From Caldifarciminota bacterium (lineage in GTDB: Bacteria > Hydrothermota > Hydrothermia > LBFQ01 > DSFT01), in NCBI GenBank assembly GCA_025060695.1, contig JANXBH010000001.1, forward strand, positions 1 to 64,000: a stretch of 64,000 nt of DNA, in the 5' to 3' direction. Below the pieces are notes generated by a model that saw only the letters and a list, made by a program, of their open reading frames with translations, was not told the origin of the DNA and did not search any database. The position numbers were made by a program, and so were the translations under genes. This document shows, one piece after another, positions 26,212 to 35,542 of the stretch. The stretch's first letter is position 1. Each line of letters starts with the position of its first letter.

Positions 26212-26705
26212 ACTACTTCTTTTATCTCTACTTTTATGGTATTATTTTTAATTTCTAAGATTGCATAGGTTCTTTTATGTCCTAAAAAAGTGTCAGTAGG
26301 ACTTCCAGGATTAACTACATGAATTCCATTTTCATATTTATAGTATGCAATATGACTATGACCGAATATAATTACATCAAAGTTCTCAGAATAATTTTTT
26401 AATTTTTGAATAACTCTCTCTTTTAGTCCAACAGGTGGTCCAAGACCATGAAATAGACCAAATTTAAATCTTTCAATTTCAAAAACTTCAACTTCTTTTA
26501 GTATATCAAGTAATTTTACTTCATCCATGTTTCCATATACTGCAACGATTGGCTTTAGAGTTTTTAGCTCATTGTACACATCAGCTATTACAAAATCCCC
26601 AGCATGAATAATCATATCGCTATTTTCAATCTCCTCATAAATTATCTTTGGTAAGGATTTTGCTCTAAATGGAATGTGCGTATCAGATAGTATTATAATT
26701 CTCAT
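26208..26705 (-). CDS. YfcE/MJ0936-type metallophosphodiesterase
   Basis: The binuclear-metal phosphoesterase motifs are all present: SDTHIPF, HAGDFV, YGNMDE, FGHSHIAY and the late NPGSPTD typical of the YfcE/MJ0936 group. Such enzymes hydrolyse phosphodiesters in vitro; the natural substrate is generally not known. I use the ATG at 26705 (MRIIILSDTHIP) rather than the tracked TTG two codons earlier, because that ATG overlaps the PduO stop (ATGA). It is the second gene of a PduO-phosphodiesterase-glycosyltransferase unit. Confidence 0.9.
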   Translation of the reverse strand: MRIIILSDTHIPFRAKSLPKIIYEEIENSDMIIHAGDFVIADVYNELKTLKPIVAVYGNMDEVKLLDILKEVEVFEIERFKFGLFHGLGPPVGLKERVIQKLKNYSENFDVIIFGHSHIAYYKYENGIHVVNPGSPTDTFLGHKRTYAILEIKNNTIKVEIKEVV

Positions 26706-27253
26706 TTCCAACTTACATATTCTTCTTCTATATTATCTAACTTGGCAACATATCTTGCTAAGACAAAAAATAGGTCAGATAGTCTATTTAGATACACTAA
26801 AACATTTTTATTAACTTCTTCCTCTTTCATTAATCTTACTACATTTCTTTCCGCTCTCCTTGTAATTGTCCTACATATGTGAAATAGTGATACTTTTTCA
26901 TTTCCATATGGTAAAATAAAGTCCTTTAATGGTTCTAATTTTTCATTATATTCATCTATCCAATTTTCCAATATTTTTATTTTCTCTTCTTCAATTCTAA
27001 ATGTTTTTTCGAAACTCATAGGTGTTGCTAAGTCTGAACCAATGATAAATAAATCATTTTGAATTGTTTTAAGCTTCTCGTCTATTTCTTTATATTCCTT
27101 TACTTTTATTCTGAGATAGCCGATAAAGCTATTTAGTTCATCTACATCTCCATACGCACTTACTCTTGCGCTATCTTTATACACTCTACTTCCATCTACA
27201 AGTTGAGTTAAACCATTATCTCCTTGCTTTGTATATACCTTCGTTATACGCAT
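26702..27253 (-). CDS. ATP:cob(I)alamin adenosyltransferase, PduO type
   Basis: This 183-residue enzyme transfers adenosyl from ATP to cob(I)alamin, making adenosylcobalamin for mutases. Family motifs are YTKQGDNGLT at the ATP site, YGDVDELNSFIG, FILPYG and RTITRRAERNVV. The presence of a B12 coenzyme enzyme suggests methylmalonyl-CoA mutase, ribonucleotide reductase or similar elsewhere in the genome. It is transcribed divergently from trxB from a 34-bp gap, with TAAAAT 6 nt before its ATG. Confidence 0.93.
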   Translation of the reverse strand: MRITKVYTKQGDNGLTQLVDGSRVYKDSARVSAYGDVDELNSFIGYLRIKVKEYKEIDEKLKTIQNDLFIIGSDLATPMSFEKTFRIEEEKIKILENWIDEYNEKLEPLKDFILPYGNEKVSLFHICRTITRRAERNVVRLMKEEEVNKNVLVYLNRLSDLFFVLARYVAKLDNIEEEYVSWK

Positions 27254-27287
27254 AAATAAATTTTAAAGCTACTTTAAAATTTTATAT
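27254..27287. promoter_or_regulatory. Bidirectional leaderless promoter, PduO/trxB
   Basis: The 34-bp gap contains ATTTTAAAG and CTTTAAAAT as an inverted pair three bases apart. The minus-strand box (27260-27265) is 6 nt and the plus-strand box (27275-27280) 7 nt from the respective ATG. Any -35 contacts must lie across the partner box or in the neighbouring coding region. Confidence 0.65.
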
Positions 27288-28211
27288 ATGAACTACGATG
27301 TGATTATTGTAGGTGGTGGACCTGCAGGTTTTACTGCAGGAATTTATGTAGCAAGGGCGATGTACAAGGCTATAATTGTAGAAAAAAGTGTACCAGGTGG
27401 TCAAGTGGCAATATCAGACATTGTGGATAATTATACTGGTTTTATTGAAATTACAGGTTCTGAATTAAGTCAAAAGATGTTGGAGCATGTTATGAAATTT
27501 GATGTCCCAATTGAATATAGCGAGGTAGTTGAAATTTGGAAAGAAGACAAAACCTTTTATGTTAAACTAATAGATGATAGAATTTTAACTTCAAAGGCAT
27601 TAATTGTAGCAACGGGAGCAAGTCCAAGAAAATTAAATGTTAAGGGAGAGGCTGAGTTTTATGGAAGAGGTGTTTCGTATTGTGCGGTATGTGATGGTGC
27701 ATTTTTTAAAAATAAAGTAGTAGCAGTTGTAGGTGGCGGAGATTCTGCATTTACTGAAGGTTTATATCTATCTAATATAGTATCGAAACTATATTTAATA
27801 CACAGAAGAGAACAATTTAGAGCTCAACCTATATACGTTGAAAGGTTAAAACAAAGACAAAATACAGAATTTATATTAAATAGTGTAGTAAAGGAAATAA
27901 TAGGAGAAAAGAAAGTTAGTGATATTATATTAGAAAATTTAAAAACAGGAGAAATTAGTAGTTTAAGAGTTGATGGTATTTTCATATACATAGGTATGGT
28001 GCCACAAAATCAGATTTTAAGGAATTTCAAAGAATTAAAGTATGATGAAAATGGATTTGTAATAGCAGATGAAACTACAAGAACAGAAATTGAAGGATTG
28101 TTTGTCGCAGGTGATTTAAGAAGTAAGCACTTAAGACAGATTACGACTGCTGTAAGTGATGGTGCATATGCAGGAACTATGGCAGTAGAGTATATCCAAA
28201 ATAACTTTTAA
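27288..28211 (+). CDS. trxB: Thioredoxin reductase
   Basis: TrxB uses NADPH and FAD to reduce thioredoxin. The FAD motif is IIVGGGPAGFTAGIY, the redox-active pair is CAVCDG (about residues 134-137), the NAD(P) motif is VVGGGDSAFTEG, and the second FAD motif is GLFVAGDLR. The length of 307 is normal. The HRREQFRAQ sequence after the dinucleotide fold keeps HRR, which usually goes with NADPH preference. It is the first gene of a unit with a thiolase, an export-like protein, PqqD and accC. Confidence 0.95.
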   Translation: MNYDVIIVGGGPAGFTAGIYVARAMYKAIIVEKSVPGGQVAISDIVDNYTGFIEITGSELSQKMLEHVMKFDVPIEYSEVVEIWKEDKTFYVKLIDDRILTSKALIVATGASPRKLNVKGEAEFYGRGVSYCAVCDGAFFKNKVVAVVGGGDSAFTEGLYLSNIVSKLYLIHRREQFRAQPIYVERLKQRQNTEFILNSVVKEIIGEKKVSDIILENLKTGEISSLRVDGIFIYIGMVPQNQILRNFKELKYDENGFVIADETTRTEIEGLFVAGDLRSKHLRQITTAVSDGAYAGTMAVEYIQNNF

Positions 28212-28212
28212 A

Positions 28213-29388
28213 ATGGTATATATTACACTTGCACTGAGAACCCCTATTGGTAAATACGGAGGTGCTTTAAAGGATGTAAGACCAGATGACTTACTTGCAT
28301 ATTTACTAAAAGAAGTAGTAGAAAGGTCTCAGATTGAACCTGAGTTAATAGATGATGTATATGTAGGCTGTGCGAATCAGGCGGGCGAGGATAATAGAAA
28401 TGTTGCAAGGATGGCTGTATTGCTTGCAGGTCTTCCCTATACTATTCCCGCATGTACTGTAAATAGGCTATGTGGTTCAGGACTTGAAGCGGTTAATATA
28501 GCATATAAAAGTATAGTTTCACATGAGGCGGATATTATAATTGCAGGTGGCGTAGAAAGTATGACGAGAGCTCCATATGTAATGCCAAAGTTTAATGAAC
28601 CATTTAAAAGAGGTAATTTTGAAGTATACGATACATCCTTAGGATGGCGTTTTATAAATCCAAAATTTCCATACTATCCATATTCTATGGGTGAAACTGC
28701 AGAAAATCTTGCAAGTTTATATAAAATTTCAAGAGAGGAACAAGACCTATTTGCATATGATAGCCATAGAAAAGCAATTAAAGCAATAGATGAAGGAAAA
28801 TTTAAAGATGAAATTGTGCCTGTAATATTACCTGATAATACTATATTTGAGACAGATGAAGGGCCAAGAAGAGATACAAGTTTAGAAAAACTCTCCAAGT
28901 TAAAGCCAGTATTTAAAAAAGATGGAACAGTTACAGCTGGAAATTCTTCTAATTTAAATGATGGAGCAAGTCTATTAGTTTTAGTCTCAGAAAGAAAACT
29001 AAAAGAGTTAAATTTAAAGCCATTAGCAAGAATAATAGGAACAAGTGTGGTTGGTGTTAATCCTGATATTATGGGTATAGGTCCCGTATACGCTATTAAA
29101 AAGCTATTAAATAGGTTTAATTTAAAGCTTGACGATGTTAAACTATTTGAGATAAATGAAGCATTTGCTGCCCAGATTTTAGCAGTATTAAGAGAATTAC
29201 CAATAGAAGAAGAAAAATTAAATGTAAATGGGGGGGCTATTGCACTTGGTCATCCACTTGGATGCTCAGGAGCAAGAATTCTAACTACATTAGTCCATGA
29301 ACTAAAAAGGAGAGGAGGTGGATTAGGTATAGCAAGCTTGTGTATAGGTGTAGGACAGGGAATTGCAACACTTGTTGAGGTATATTAA
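28213..29388 (+). CDS. Acetyl-CoA acetyltransferase (thiolase)
   Basis: Thiolases condense or cleave acyl-CoA at the beta position. The acylated cysteine is in NRLCGSGLEAV (about residue 88), the catalytic His in NVNGGAIALGHPLG and the second cysteine in GCSGARI. The length of 391 fits the degradative/biosynthetic acetyl-CoA acetyltransferase type. It begins two bases after the trxB stop with no Shine-Dalgarno site. With HMG-CoA lyase in the window and a biotin carboxylase in the same unit, acetoacetyl-CoA turnover is a likely role; its exact chain-length preference is not readable. Confidence 0.93.
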   Translation: MVYITLALRTPIGKYGGALKDVRPDDLLAYLLKEVVERSQIEPELIDDVYVGCANQAGEDNRNVARMAVLLAGLPYTIPACTVNRLCGSGLEAVNIAYKSIVSHEADIIIAGGVESMTRAPYVMPKFNEPFKRGNFEVYDTSLGWRFINPKFPYYPYSMGETAENLASLYKISREEQDLFAYDSHRKAIKAIDEGKFKDEIVPVILPDNTIFETDEGPRRDTSLEKLSKLKPVFKKDGTVTAGNSSNLNDGASLLVLVSERKLKELNLKPLARIIGTSVVGVNPDIMGIGPVYAIKKLLNRFNLKLDDVKLFEINEAFAAQILAVLRELPIEEEKLNVNGGAIALGHPLGCSGARILTTLVHELKRRGGGLGIASLCIGVGQGIATLVEVY

Positions 29389-29402
29389 GCTTTAAACTTT
29401 GA

Positions 29403-29963
29403 GTGTTGCTACTTTTGATATTTCAGCTTGATAGTTTAAAAGTTGGAGATATTTTACAGATAAATATAATAGGATATAACTACGAAACTAAGACAATTAT
29501 AGATAATAATGGCTATGCACTTATTCAACCATTTGGATACTTTAAATTAGCAAATTTAGACTTACTGTCCGCTCAAGATAGTATATTAGAGAGAATAAGG
29601 GATATTTACCCGCTTGCAAGAATTTCCATTACTATACTAAATAAAATGCTTCCTAAGGTATATATTCTAACTAATAAGGGTATTTCCGCAGCTATAGACT
29701 ATCAAAAGGGAATGGATATTAAGTTTGTTCTTTTTTCAAGTGGAAAATTTTCTGAAGATAAAATAGAAAGAATAATTCTTATAAGAAATGGCAAAGGTCA
29801 AGCAATTAGAAAAAATCAATACGATGTGGAAGTTTTACCGAACGATATTATAAAGATAGACCTAAAGGAAGATTTTCCTTGGCAAAATTTACTCACGCTT
29901 ATAAATGTTATTACAAGTAGTTTAACACTTTTAATTCTTTTGGGAGTTATATCACCAAGATGA
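29403..29963 (+). CDS. Polysaccharide export-like protein
   Basis: After a very short hydrophobic N-terminus (MLLLLIFQ), LDSLKVGDILQINIIGYN matches the start of the Wza/KpsD-type polysaccharide export domain (typical ...GPGDVLRI...). A second strand-rich domain follows (IERIILIRNGKGQA, VEVLPNDIIKID, like an SLBB domain), and a C-terminal membrane segment (LLTLINVITSSLTLLILLGV) anchors it. At 186 residues it is shorter than outer-membrane Wza. It starts with GTG, 5 nt after a variant -10 box (TAAACT). Neighbouring PqqD and accC overlap it; no capsule genes are adjacent. Confidence 0.7.
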   Translation: MLLLLIFQLDSLKVGDILQINIIGYNYETKTIIDNNGYALIQPFGYFKLANLDLLSAQDSILERIRDIYPLARISITILNKMLPKVYILTNKGISAAIDYQKGMDIKFVLFSSGKFSEDKIERIILIRNGKGQAIRKNQYDVEVLPNDIIKIDLKEDFPWQNLLTLINVITSSLTLLILLGVISPR

Positions 29964-30214
29964 AAATAAAGAAGGATTTAGTAATTGAGATTATTGAGGA
30001 TAGTTATACTATATATGACCCAATTGAAGATAGACTAATTAGTCTAAATCTCTCAGCATCTTTAATATTTGAATGGATACTAAAGAATAAGGAAATTAAC
30101 GATATGATAAAAGAGTATGCAAAAATTTATGAAATAAGCCAAGAAAAGGCAAAGGAAGATATATATGGTGTAATAGAGGAACTAAAAAAAGAGGGAGTGA
30201 TAGTAAATGATTAA
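29960..30214 (+). CDS. PqqD-like peptide-binding protein
   Basis: This 84-residue protein shows the PqqD pattern: an N-terminal strand pair ending in [21 protein letters not shown] and a C-terminal helical part with [11 protein letters not shown]. PqqD domains bind precursor peptides for radical-SAM RiPP enzymes. No radical-SAM enzyme or precursor peptide is seen nearby, so the role here is open. It overlaps both neighbours (four bases with the export-like gene, eight with accC), which argues for tight co-expression. Confidence 0.75.
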   Translation: MKIKKDLVIEIIEDSYTIYDPIEDRLISLNLSASLIFEWILKNKEINDMIKEYAKIYEISQEKAKEDIYGVIEELKKEGVIVND

Positions 30215-31565
30215 GAGAGTGCTTATAGCAAATAGGGGTGAAATTGCAGTAAGGATAATATATGCATTAAAGGAACTTGGTATAGAGAGTGTCGCAGTTT
30301 ATTCAGAAGCTGATGAAAATTCATTACATGTTATGCTTGCCAATTATGCAATTAGGATAGGACCTCCAGCATCAAAAAGTAGCTATTTAAATATGAAGAA
30401 CATAATATCAGCAGCGGAAATTTCAGGAGCAGATGCAATTCACCCCGGATATGGTTTTTTAGCGGAAAATCCTGAGTTTGCAGAAATGTGTAGAGATCAT
30501 AATATTACATTTATAGGTCCTCCTCCTGAAGCAATTAGAGCAATGGGAGATAAAATAGAAGCAAAGAGAATTATGAAAAAAGCAGGTGTTCCAGTAGTGC
30601 CGGGAAGCGATGACCCAATAAGCAGTTTAGAGGAAGGACTAAATATCGCGAAGGAAATAGGTTTTCCAATAATTATTAAAGCAGCAGCAGGTGGTGGTGG
30701 AAGAGGTATGAGATTAGTAAGAGATGAGAGCGAATTTACTAATGCTTTTCTTTCTGCAAGTAATGAAGCGCTAAATGCATTCGGTGATGCAAGAGTATAC
30801 ATAGAAAAGTATCTTGAAAAGCCAAGACATATAGAAATACAATTGCTTGGAGATATGCATGGCAATATGGTTTATTTAGGTGAAAGGGAGTGTTCTATTC
30901 AAAGAAGACATCAAAAGATTATAGAAGAAGCATTAAGTCCTGCACTTAGTGAAGAAAAAAGAAGGTGGCTTGGTGAGGTTGCAGTAAAAGGAGCAAAGGC
31001 AATAGGATATTATTCTGCAGGAACTATGGAGTTTCTTATGGACAAAGATGGTAATATTTACTTTATAGAAATGAACACAAGAATACAAGTTGAACATCCT
31101 GTAAGTGAAATGATAACGGGCATTGATATAGTAAAAGAAATGATTTTAATTGCTATGGGAGAAAAACTAAGGTATAAACAGGAGGACATTAAATTCAATG
31201 GACATTCGATAGAAGCAAGGATAACTGCGGAAGACCCTGAAAGAAACTTTACACCAACTGCAGGTAAAATTGACTTTGTTCACAAACCCGGAGGACCGGG
31301 AATAAGAGTAGATAGTCATATTTACTCAGGTTATAGTATTCCACCATATTACGATTCACTAATTGCAAAGCTTATAGTTTGGGATAAGGATAGAATTAGT
31401 GCAATTAGTAGGCTAAAAAGGGCACTTGAGGAATTTGTTATAAGAGGAGAAGGTATTAAAACAACAATTCCATTACATTTAAAAATAATAGAAGATGAAA
31501 GATTTAAAAAAGGAGACATTCATACTGGATTTATAGAGAGTATTCTTAAGTTAGATAATATTTAG
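30207..31565 (+). CDS. accC: Acetyl-CoA carboxylase, biotin carboxylase subunit
   Basis: This 452-residue ATP-grasp enzyme carboxylates biotin on its carrier. The N-terminal [25 protein letters not shown], the glycine-rich ATP loop [14 protein letters not shown] and [14 protein letters not shown] are complete, followed by the C-terminal barrel-sandwich part. The same family also serves propionyl-CoA, pyruvate or methylcrotonyl carboxylases; no accB or carboxyltransferase gene is adjacent, so the substrate is not certain. With acpP and fabF in the genome, a fatty-acid role is the simplest reading. It ends 22 nt from the convergent copA gene. Confidence 0.92.
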   Translation: MIKRVLIANRGEIAVRIIYALKELGIESVAVYSEADENSLHVMLANYAIRIGPPASKSSYLNMKNIISAAEISGADAIHPGYGFLAENPEFAEMCRDHNITFIGPPPEAIRAMGDKIEAKRIMKKAGVPVVPGSDDPISSLEEGLNIAKEIGFPIIIKAAAGGGGRGMRLVRDESEFTNAFLSASNEALNAFGDARVYIEKYLEKPRHIEIQLLGDMHGNMVYLGERECSIQRRHQKIIEEALSPALSEEKRRWLGEVAVKGAKAIGYYSAGTMEFLMDKDGNIYFIEMNTRIQVEHPVSEMITGIDIVKEMILIAMGEKLRYKQEDIKFNGHSIEARITAEDPERNFTPTAGKIDFVHKPGGPGIRVDSHIYSGYSIPPYYDSLIAKLIVWDKDRISAISRLKRALEEFVIRGEGIKTTIPLHLKIIEDERFKKGDIHTGFIESILKLDNI

Positions 31566-31587
31566 ATTGCACTACTAAAACCGAACA

Positions 31588-33858
31588 TTAATCTTTCCAA
31601 TTATATATAGCATTATAAACTACAATAATATCAGAAATAGCCATTGCAAATGCTGACCATATAGGATTAAAATAATCATTAAATAAAATGAAATATAAGC
31701 CACCTGCAAAGGGAATAAGAATGATATTATAAATAAATGTCCAAAATAAATTCCACCTCATCTTATATGCTGAAGTCTTTGAAATACTAAAAGCTTTTAA
31801 GATAGAACTAATGTCATTTTTAAATAAAACAATATCCCCACTCTCTTTTGCAATATCAATAGCATTAGAAACAGCAATTGACAAATCCGCTTTTGAAAGT
31901 GCAATAGCATCATTTATACCATCACCTACATAAAGAACCTTATTTCCATTTTTCTTTAAACTTTCAATAAAATCTGCCTTTTCAAAAGGGCTTAAATTAG
32001 AATAAAATTCATCAATCCCTAACTTCTCACAAACCTTTCTCACATTTTCATAACTATCTCCACTTAGAACAATTACTCTATACTTCTTTCTTAACTCGGA
32101 AATTAATACTTTAGCATCTTTTTTAATCTCATTTTCAAATGTTATACTAAAACTACCATAGCCCTCAATAAAATATCCAAAATCAAAATCTACATTAAAA
32201 CCTTCCCTAAAAAAGAGCTTTCTATTACCAAACAATAGCTTTCTATTATTTACCCTCGCCTTAATACCCTCTCCTTTTATATACTCAAAATCACTAACTT
32301 CATAAAAATCATTTCCTTTGTATAAATTTAAGATTGCATTTGATATGGGATGACTAACCAACTTTTCTACAGATGCTAAATATTTTAAATGTTCCTCTGG
32401 AATATAAGAACTAATAGTTAATTTACTTTCAGTCAAAGTCCCAGTTTTATCAAAAACAACTACATTTATCAAGTTTGCATTTTCCAGTGATTTTGAGTTT
32501 TTTATAATTATTCCCTTTTTTAGACCTATATTTATAGCCCTTGCAATCACAAGGGGAATAGCTATACCAATTGCACAGGGGCATGCAATTACTAATACTG
32601 AAATTAAACTTAAAAGTGCAAGCTCAAAATTATTAAAAAATACATACCAAAAGAAAAATACAACTATAGCAAAAGTTAGAACAACAGGAATAAAAATTGC
32701 AGAAACCCTATCTGCAATACTTTCCAATTTAGTCCTCTCTCTTATTTCATATCTTGAAATTCTTATAATCTCATTGAATATAGTATTCTTTACATTTATT
32801 GCCTTCACCTTTACATAACCTGACTTTAACATTGTTCCTTGATATACAAAATCATTTATGGACTTTTTTATAGGGAAAGACTCTCCGCTAAAAGCGCTTT
32901 CATCAAAAATTCCCTCTCCTTCAACAACTATTCCATCTGCAGGAGATATAAACCCTTCTTTAAGGATAAAAACATCTCCTTCTGAAAGCTCAAAAATATC
33001 AATCTCCTTATTTGTTTCTAATAAAACTTTTTTAGGCTTTTTTGTATATAGTGATCTTAAATTTTCAAAAACTTTAAATTTTGCTCTTTCTTCAAAATAT
33101 TTACCAAGTAAAATAACACTTATTATTATACCACTTGCCGAAAAGTATACATGATGAAAAACATGGGGATTTACAAAGTGGAGAAAGGAAGCAAAGAATG
33201 CGGATAATGTCCCTAATGATATTAGCACATTCATATCTAAATTTCCTGCCCTTAATGATTTATATGCATTTTTAATAAAGTATAGTCCGAAATAAAATTG
33301 AATAGGTATAGCTAAGACCATTTGAAAAATAGGATTTAGATTTAAGCCAAATTCATGTAATAATAATGGAAATGCAATAGCTGAAGAAATAATAGCACTA
33401 TACTTGAGTTTCTTTAATTCTTTAACTCTTTCACTATACTCAATATCAAAAATACTTTTTTCTTGATTTATTAGATAGCACCTATATCCCAAATTTCTAA
33501 TTTCTCTAATTAATTCCGATACATCATTACTTACCTCCAGTCTTATAATTCTAAGCTCTTGATCAAAACCAAAATTTATTACCAAGTCATGGTTTTTTAA
33601 AAAATTCTCCAAATTCTCATCCATATTAGAAACGTATAGCTCATAAGTTTGTGTAATAATTTTATAACCAAACTCAGCTAACTCTTGGTTTAACTTTTTA
33701 AAATTATAACCATTTTCTAATTTTATAGTAATAGTGCTTGATGTTATATCTACATCTATGATCTCAATATCACTATAATTTTTTGCTATATTTTTTATAG
33801 CCCTTGCACAACTCACACAATCAACACCTTTTACAGGTAATTTAAATAATTTTTCCAA
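31588..33858 (-). CDS. copA: Copper-type P1B ATPase
   Basis: This 756-residue heavy-metal pump has an N-terminal HMA domain with the metal-binding GVDCVSCARAI, and a second HMA-like unit without cysteines (YVSNMDENLENF). The membrane motif is CPCAIGIA, typical of Cu(I)/Ag(I) exporters; the phosphorylation site is FDKTGTLTE, the actuator loop is FSGESFPI and the hinge is VGDGINDAIAL. It moves copper out of the cytoplasm using ATP. The start is TTG, 9 nt after a TAAAAT box, consistent with a leaderless mRNA. No CopZ or regulator is nearby. Confidence 0.92.
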   Translation of the reverse strand: MEKLFKLPVKGVDCVSCARAIKNIAKNYSDIEIIDVDITSSTITIKLENGYNFKKLNQELAEFGYKIITQTYELYVSNMDENLENFLKNHDLVINFGFDQELRIIRLEVSNDVSELIREIRNLGYRCYLINQEKSIFDIEYSERVKELKKLKYSAIISSAIAFPLLLHEFGLNLNPIFQMVLAIPIQFYFGLYFIKNAYKSLRAGNLDMNVLISLGTLSAFFASFLHFVNPHVFHHVYFSASGIIISVILLGKYFEERAKFKVFENLRSLYTKKPKKVLLETNKEIDIFELSEGDVFILKEGFISPADGIVVEGEGIFDESAFSGESFPIKKSINDFVYQGTMLKSGYVKVKAINVKNTIFNEIIRISRYEIRERTKLESIADRVSAIFIPVVLTFAIVVFFFWYVFFNNFELALLSLISVLVIACPCAIGIAIPLVIARAINIGLKKGIIIKNSKSLENANLINVVVFDKTGTLTESKLTISSYIPEEHLKYLASVEKLVSHPISNAILNLYKGNDFYEVSDFEYIKGEGIKARVNNRKLLFGNRKLFFREGFNVDFDFGYFIEGYGSFSITFENEIKKDAKVLISELRKKYRVIVLSGDSYENVRKVCEKLGIDEFYSNLSPFEKADFIESLKKNGNKVLYVGDGINDAIALSKADLSIAVSNAIDIAKESGDIVLFKNDISSILKAFSISKTSAYKMRWNLFWTFIYNIILIPFAGGLYFILFNDYFNPIWSAFAMAISDIIVVYNAIYNWKD

Positions 33859-33881
33859 AGCTTTAAAATTTTAATGCTAAT
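33859..33881. promoter_or_regulatory. Bidirectional promoter, copA/33882
   Basis: The 23-bp gap contains GCTTTAAAATTTTAATGC, in which TAAAAT occurs on both strands with overlapping bases (plus 33864-33869, minus 33868-33873). Distances to start codons are 12 nt (plus) and 9 nt (minus). Confidence 0.6.
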
Positions 33882-34325
33882 ATGTTAAAATATAAAAAGA
33901 AAACAAATATCTTTCCTATAGTAATTGCATTTTCCATTCTCATAATGATGATTTCGTACTACTTTACAAAAAAAATCACATTACTAATTTTATTGGCTAT
34001 AAGCACGATAGTTCTTACAATAATTTCATATTTATTGCAAAAGAATTACAATAAAATTTCGGACTTTGAAATAAAAGTTGATGATGAAGGCATATACTAT
34101 AAACTGCCGAGAAACATAGCAGATTATTACAATATTGAGCATGAAAAAGCGAAGTACTTATGGAAACAGATAAAACTAATTAGATATAGTAGTGAGGAGA
34201 ATTTAATTTACATTGTGCTCGTAAGCAAAGTGAAAATTCCTATATTAGTAAGTATGCTGAGTAAAAATGAAATTGAGAAACTAATTGAAAAGATTAGCAG
34301 TTATACCAATATAGAAGTACTATGA
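33882..34325 (+). CDS. Two-helix membrane protein of unknown function
   Basis: This 147-residue protein starts with a basic stretch, two adjacent membrane helices (IFPIVIAFSILIMMISYYF and LLILLAISTIVLTIISYLL) and then a cytoplasmic domain of about 90 residues with strands (FEIKVDDEGIYYKLP, LIYIVLVSKVKIPIL). The layout is like bacterial PH-domain or YcxB-type proteins, with a Trp-Lys-Gln strand that would fit (YLWKQIKLIRYSS), but I would not assign it firmly. It overlaps nusB by four bases (ATGA). Confidence 0.55.
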   Translation: MLKYKKKTNIFPIVIAFSILIMMISYYFTKKITLLILLAISTIVLTIISYLLQKNYNKISDFEIKVDDEGIYYKLPRNIADYYNIEHEKAKYLWKQIKLIRYSSEENLIYIVLVSKVKIPILVSMLSKNEIEKLIEKISSYTNIEVL

Positions 34326-34828
34326 TTTATCCCTTTCACAGAAGAAGACTTTCTAGAGCATTAGCAGTTGAGGCAATATACAATAGCGAATTGATGGAAA
34401 AACCAATTAAAGAAGCTTTTGGTGAAATAGTAAGTTTAAAAAGAAGCTATTTTGAAAGCATAATAAGTGAAATTAAAAATCAAAAAGTAAGAAGTAAATT
34501 TGAGGATGATTTGAATAATTGGGATAGTATTGTCAATTTTTCTAAAAAAATTATTGATTCATATGAACAAAATTTAGAAAAGATTGAAAATATTCTAAGG
34601 CAAAATATTACAGGAAGTTGGGAATATGAAAGAGTATATAATCTTGAAAAGGCTATACTAAAAACTGCGATAGCGGAAGCAATTTCTTTAGATACACCCT
34701 ATAAAGTTATAATATCAGAGGCTTTAAAGATAAGTGAATATTTTTTATCTACGGAATCCTTAAAGTTTATAAATGCAATTCTTGATAAGACTATTAAAAA
34801 ATTAATGTCAGAAGTAAGCAATCACTAA
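34322..34828 (+). CDS. nusB: Transcription antitermination factor NusB
   Basis: NusB, with NusE (ribosomal S10), promotes antitermination on rRNA operons. The N-terminal RRLSRALAVEAIYNSEL and the C-terminal pattern ILKTAIAEAISLDTPYKVIISEALKI with FINAILDKT are characteristic. At 168 residues it is a bit longer than usual (about 140), with extra helix in the middle. Overall match is moderate, but spacing of the C-terminal motifs is right. Its end overlaps the convergent SAM hydrolase gene by 21 nt. Confidence 0.85.
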   Translation: MIYPFHRRRLSRALAVEAIYNSELMEKPIKEAFGEIVSLKRSYFESIISEIKNQKVRSKFEDDLNNWDSIVNFSKKIIDSYEQNLEKIENILRQNITGSWEYERVYNLEKAILKTAIAEAISLDTPYKVIISEALKISEYFLSTESLKFINAILDKTIKKLMSEVSNH

Positions 34829-35542
34829 ATCTCCAATTTTTGCATCCAAAAAGCTCTTTAAATCATCCTCTACTCTACTAATCTCTAAAAATTCATATGA
34901 ACCTTTTAAAAAAACTATATCCCCCTTACTTGCATTAGCATAAGTTCTAACTTTTTTATATACTCTAATTCCATTTATTTCAACCATCTTAAATTTCTCA
35001 TCAAACTCTATATTTGTTATAAGATTTCCGAAATCATCAATGTATATAACTTCACCAACTACATAGTCTCTATATACTTCTACTTTTCTAAAATCAAATT
35101 CTAAGATTTTTTCTATTGGTTTTAAATTTTCTAAATTCTCGCTTAATGCAATTTTTGCGCAAGTAGGAGCAAATACATCTCTCGCGTGAAATGTAGGACT
35201 TGCAGTTTCCGAAACACTAATTTCATATGCACTATAATTTTTTAAAAATCCAAATAATCCATTGTCAGGACCTATAAAATAATATCCTTCCGATTTTACT
35301 ACTATTGCTTTTCTACTTGAACCGACACCCGGATCAACTACCACTAAGAATATAGTACCTTTTAGAAAGTATTTATAAGATGAATATAAAATAAATTGTC
35401 CTGCCTTTATATTGAACTTTGGCACATTATGAGTAATGTCAATAATTTCTACATTAGGATTAATACTCTTAATAACTCCTTTAACTTGTCCTACATAAAA
35501 ACTTTCACCAAAGTCTGTAATTAGTGCAATTATTCTTTTCAT
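34808..35542 (-). CDS. SAM hydroxide adenosyltransferase (DUF62)
   Basis: This 244-residue enzyme is of the family that splits S-adenosylmethionine to adenosine and methionine using hydroxide, related to fluorinases. The catalytic Asp and Arg are in DPGVGSSRKA (seven residues apart, as in the archaeal enzyme), the His in FHARDVFAP, and the nucleotide site in FIGPDNGLFGF. The N-terminal IALITDFGESFYVGQVKGVI is also typical. It probably controls SAM levels. Its promoter motif lies inside the last codons of the upstream barrel gene (Phe-Lys-Ile-Phe-stop), 7 nt from the ATG. Confidence 0.9.
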   Translation of the reverse strand: MKRIIALITDFGESFYVGQVKGVIKSINPNVEIIDITHNVPKFNIKAGQFILYSSYKYFLKGTIFLVVVDPGVGSSRKAIVVKSEGYYFIGPDNGLFGFLKNYSAYEISVSETASPTFHARDVFAPTCAKIALSENLENLKPIEKILEFDFRKVEVYRDYVVGEVIYIDDFGNLITNIEFDEKFKMVEINGIRVYKKVRTYANASKGDIVFLKGSYEFLEISRVEDDLKSFLDAKIGDLVIAYF

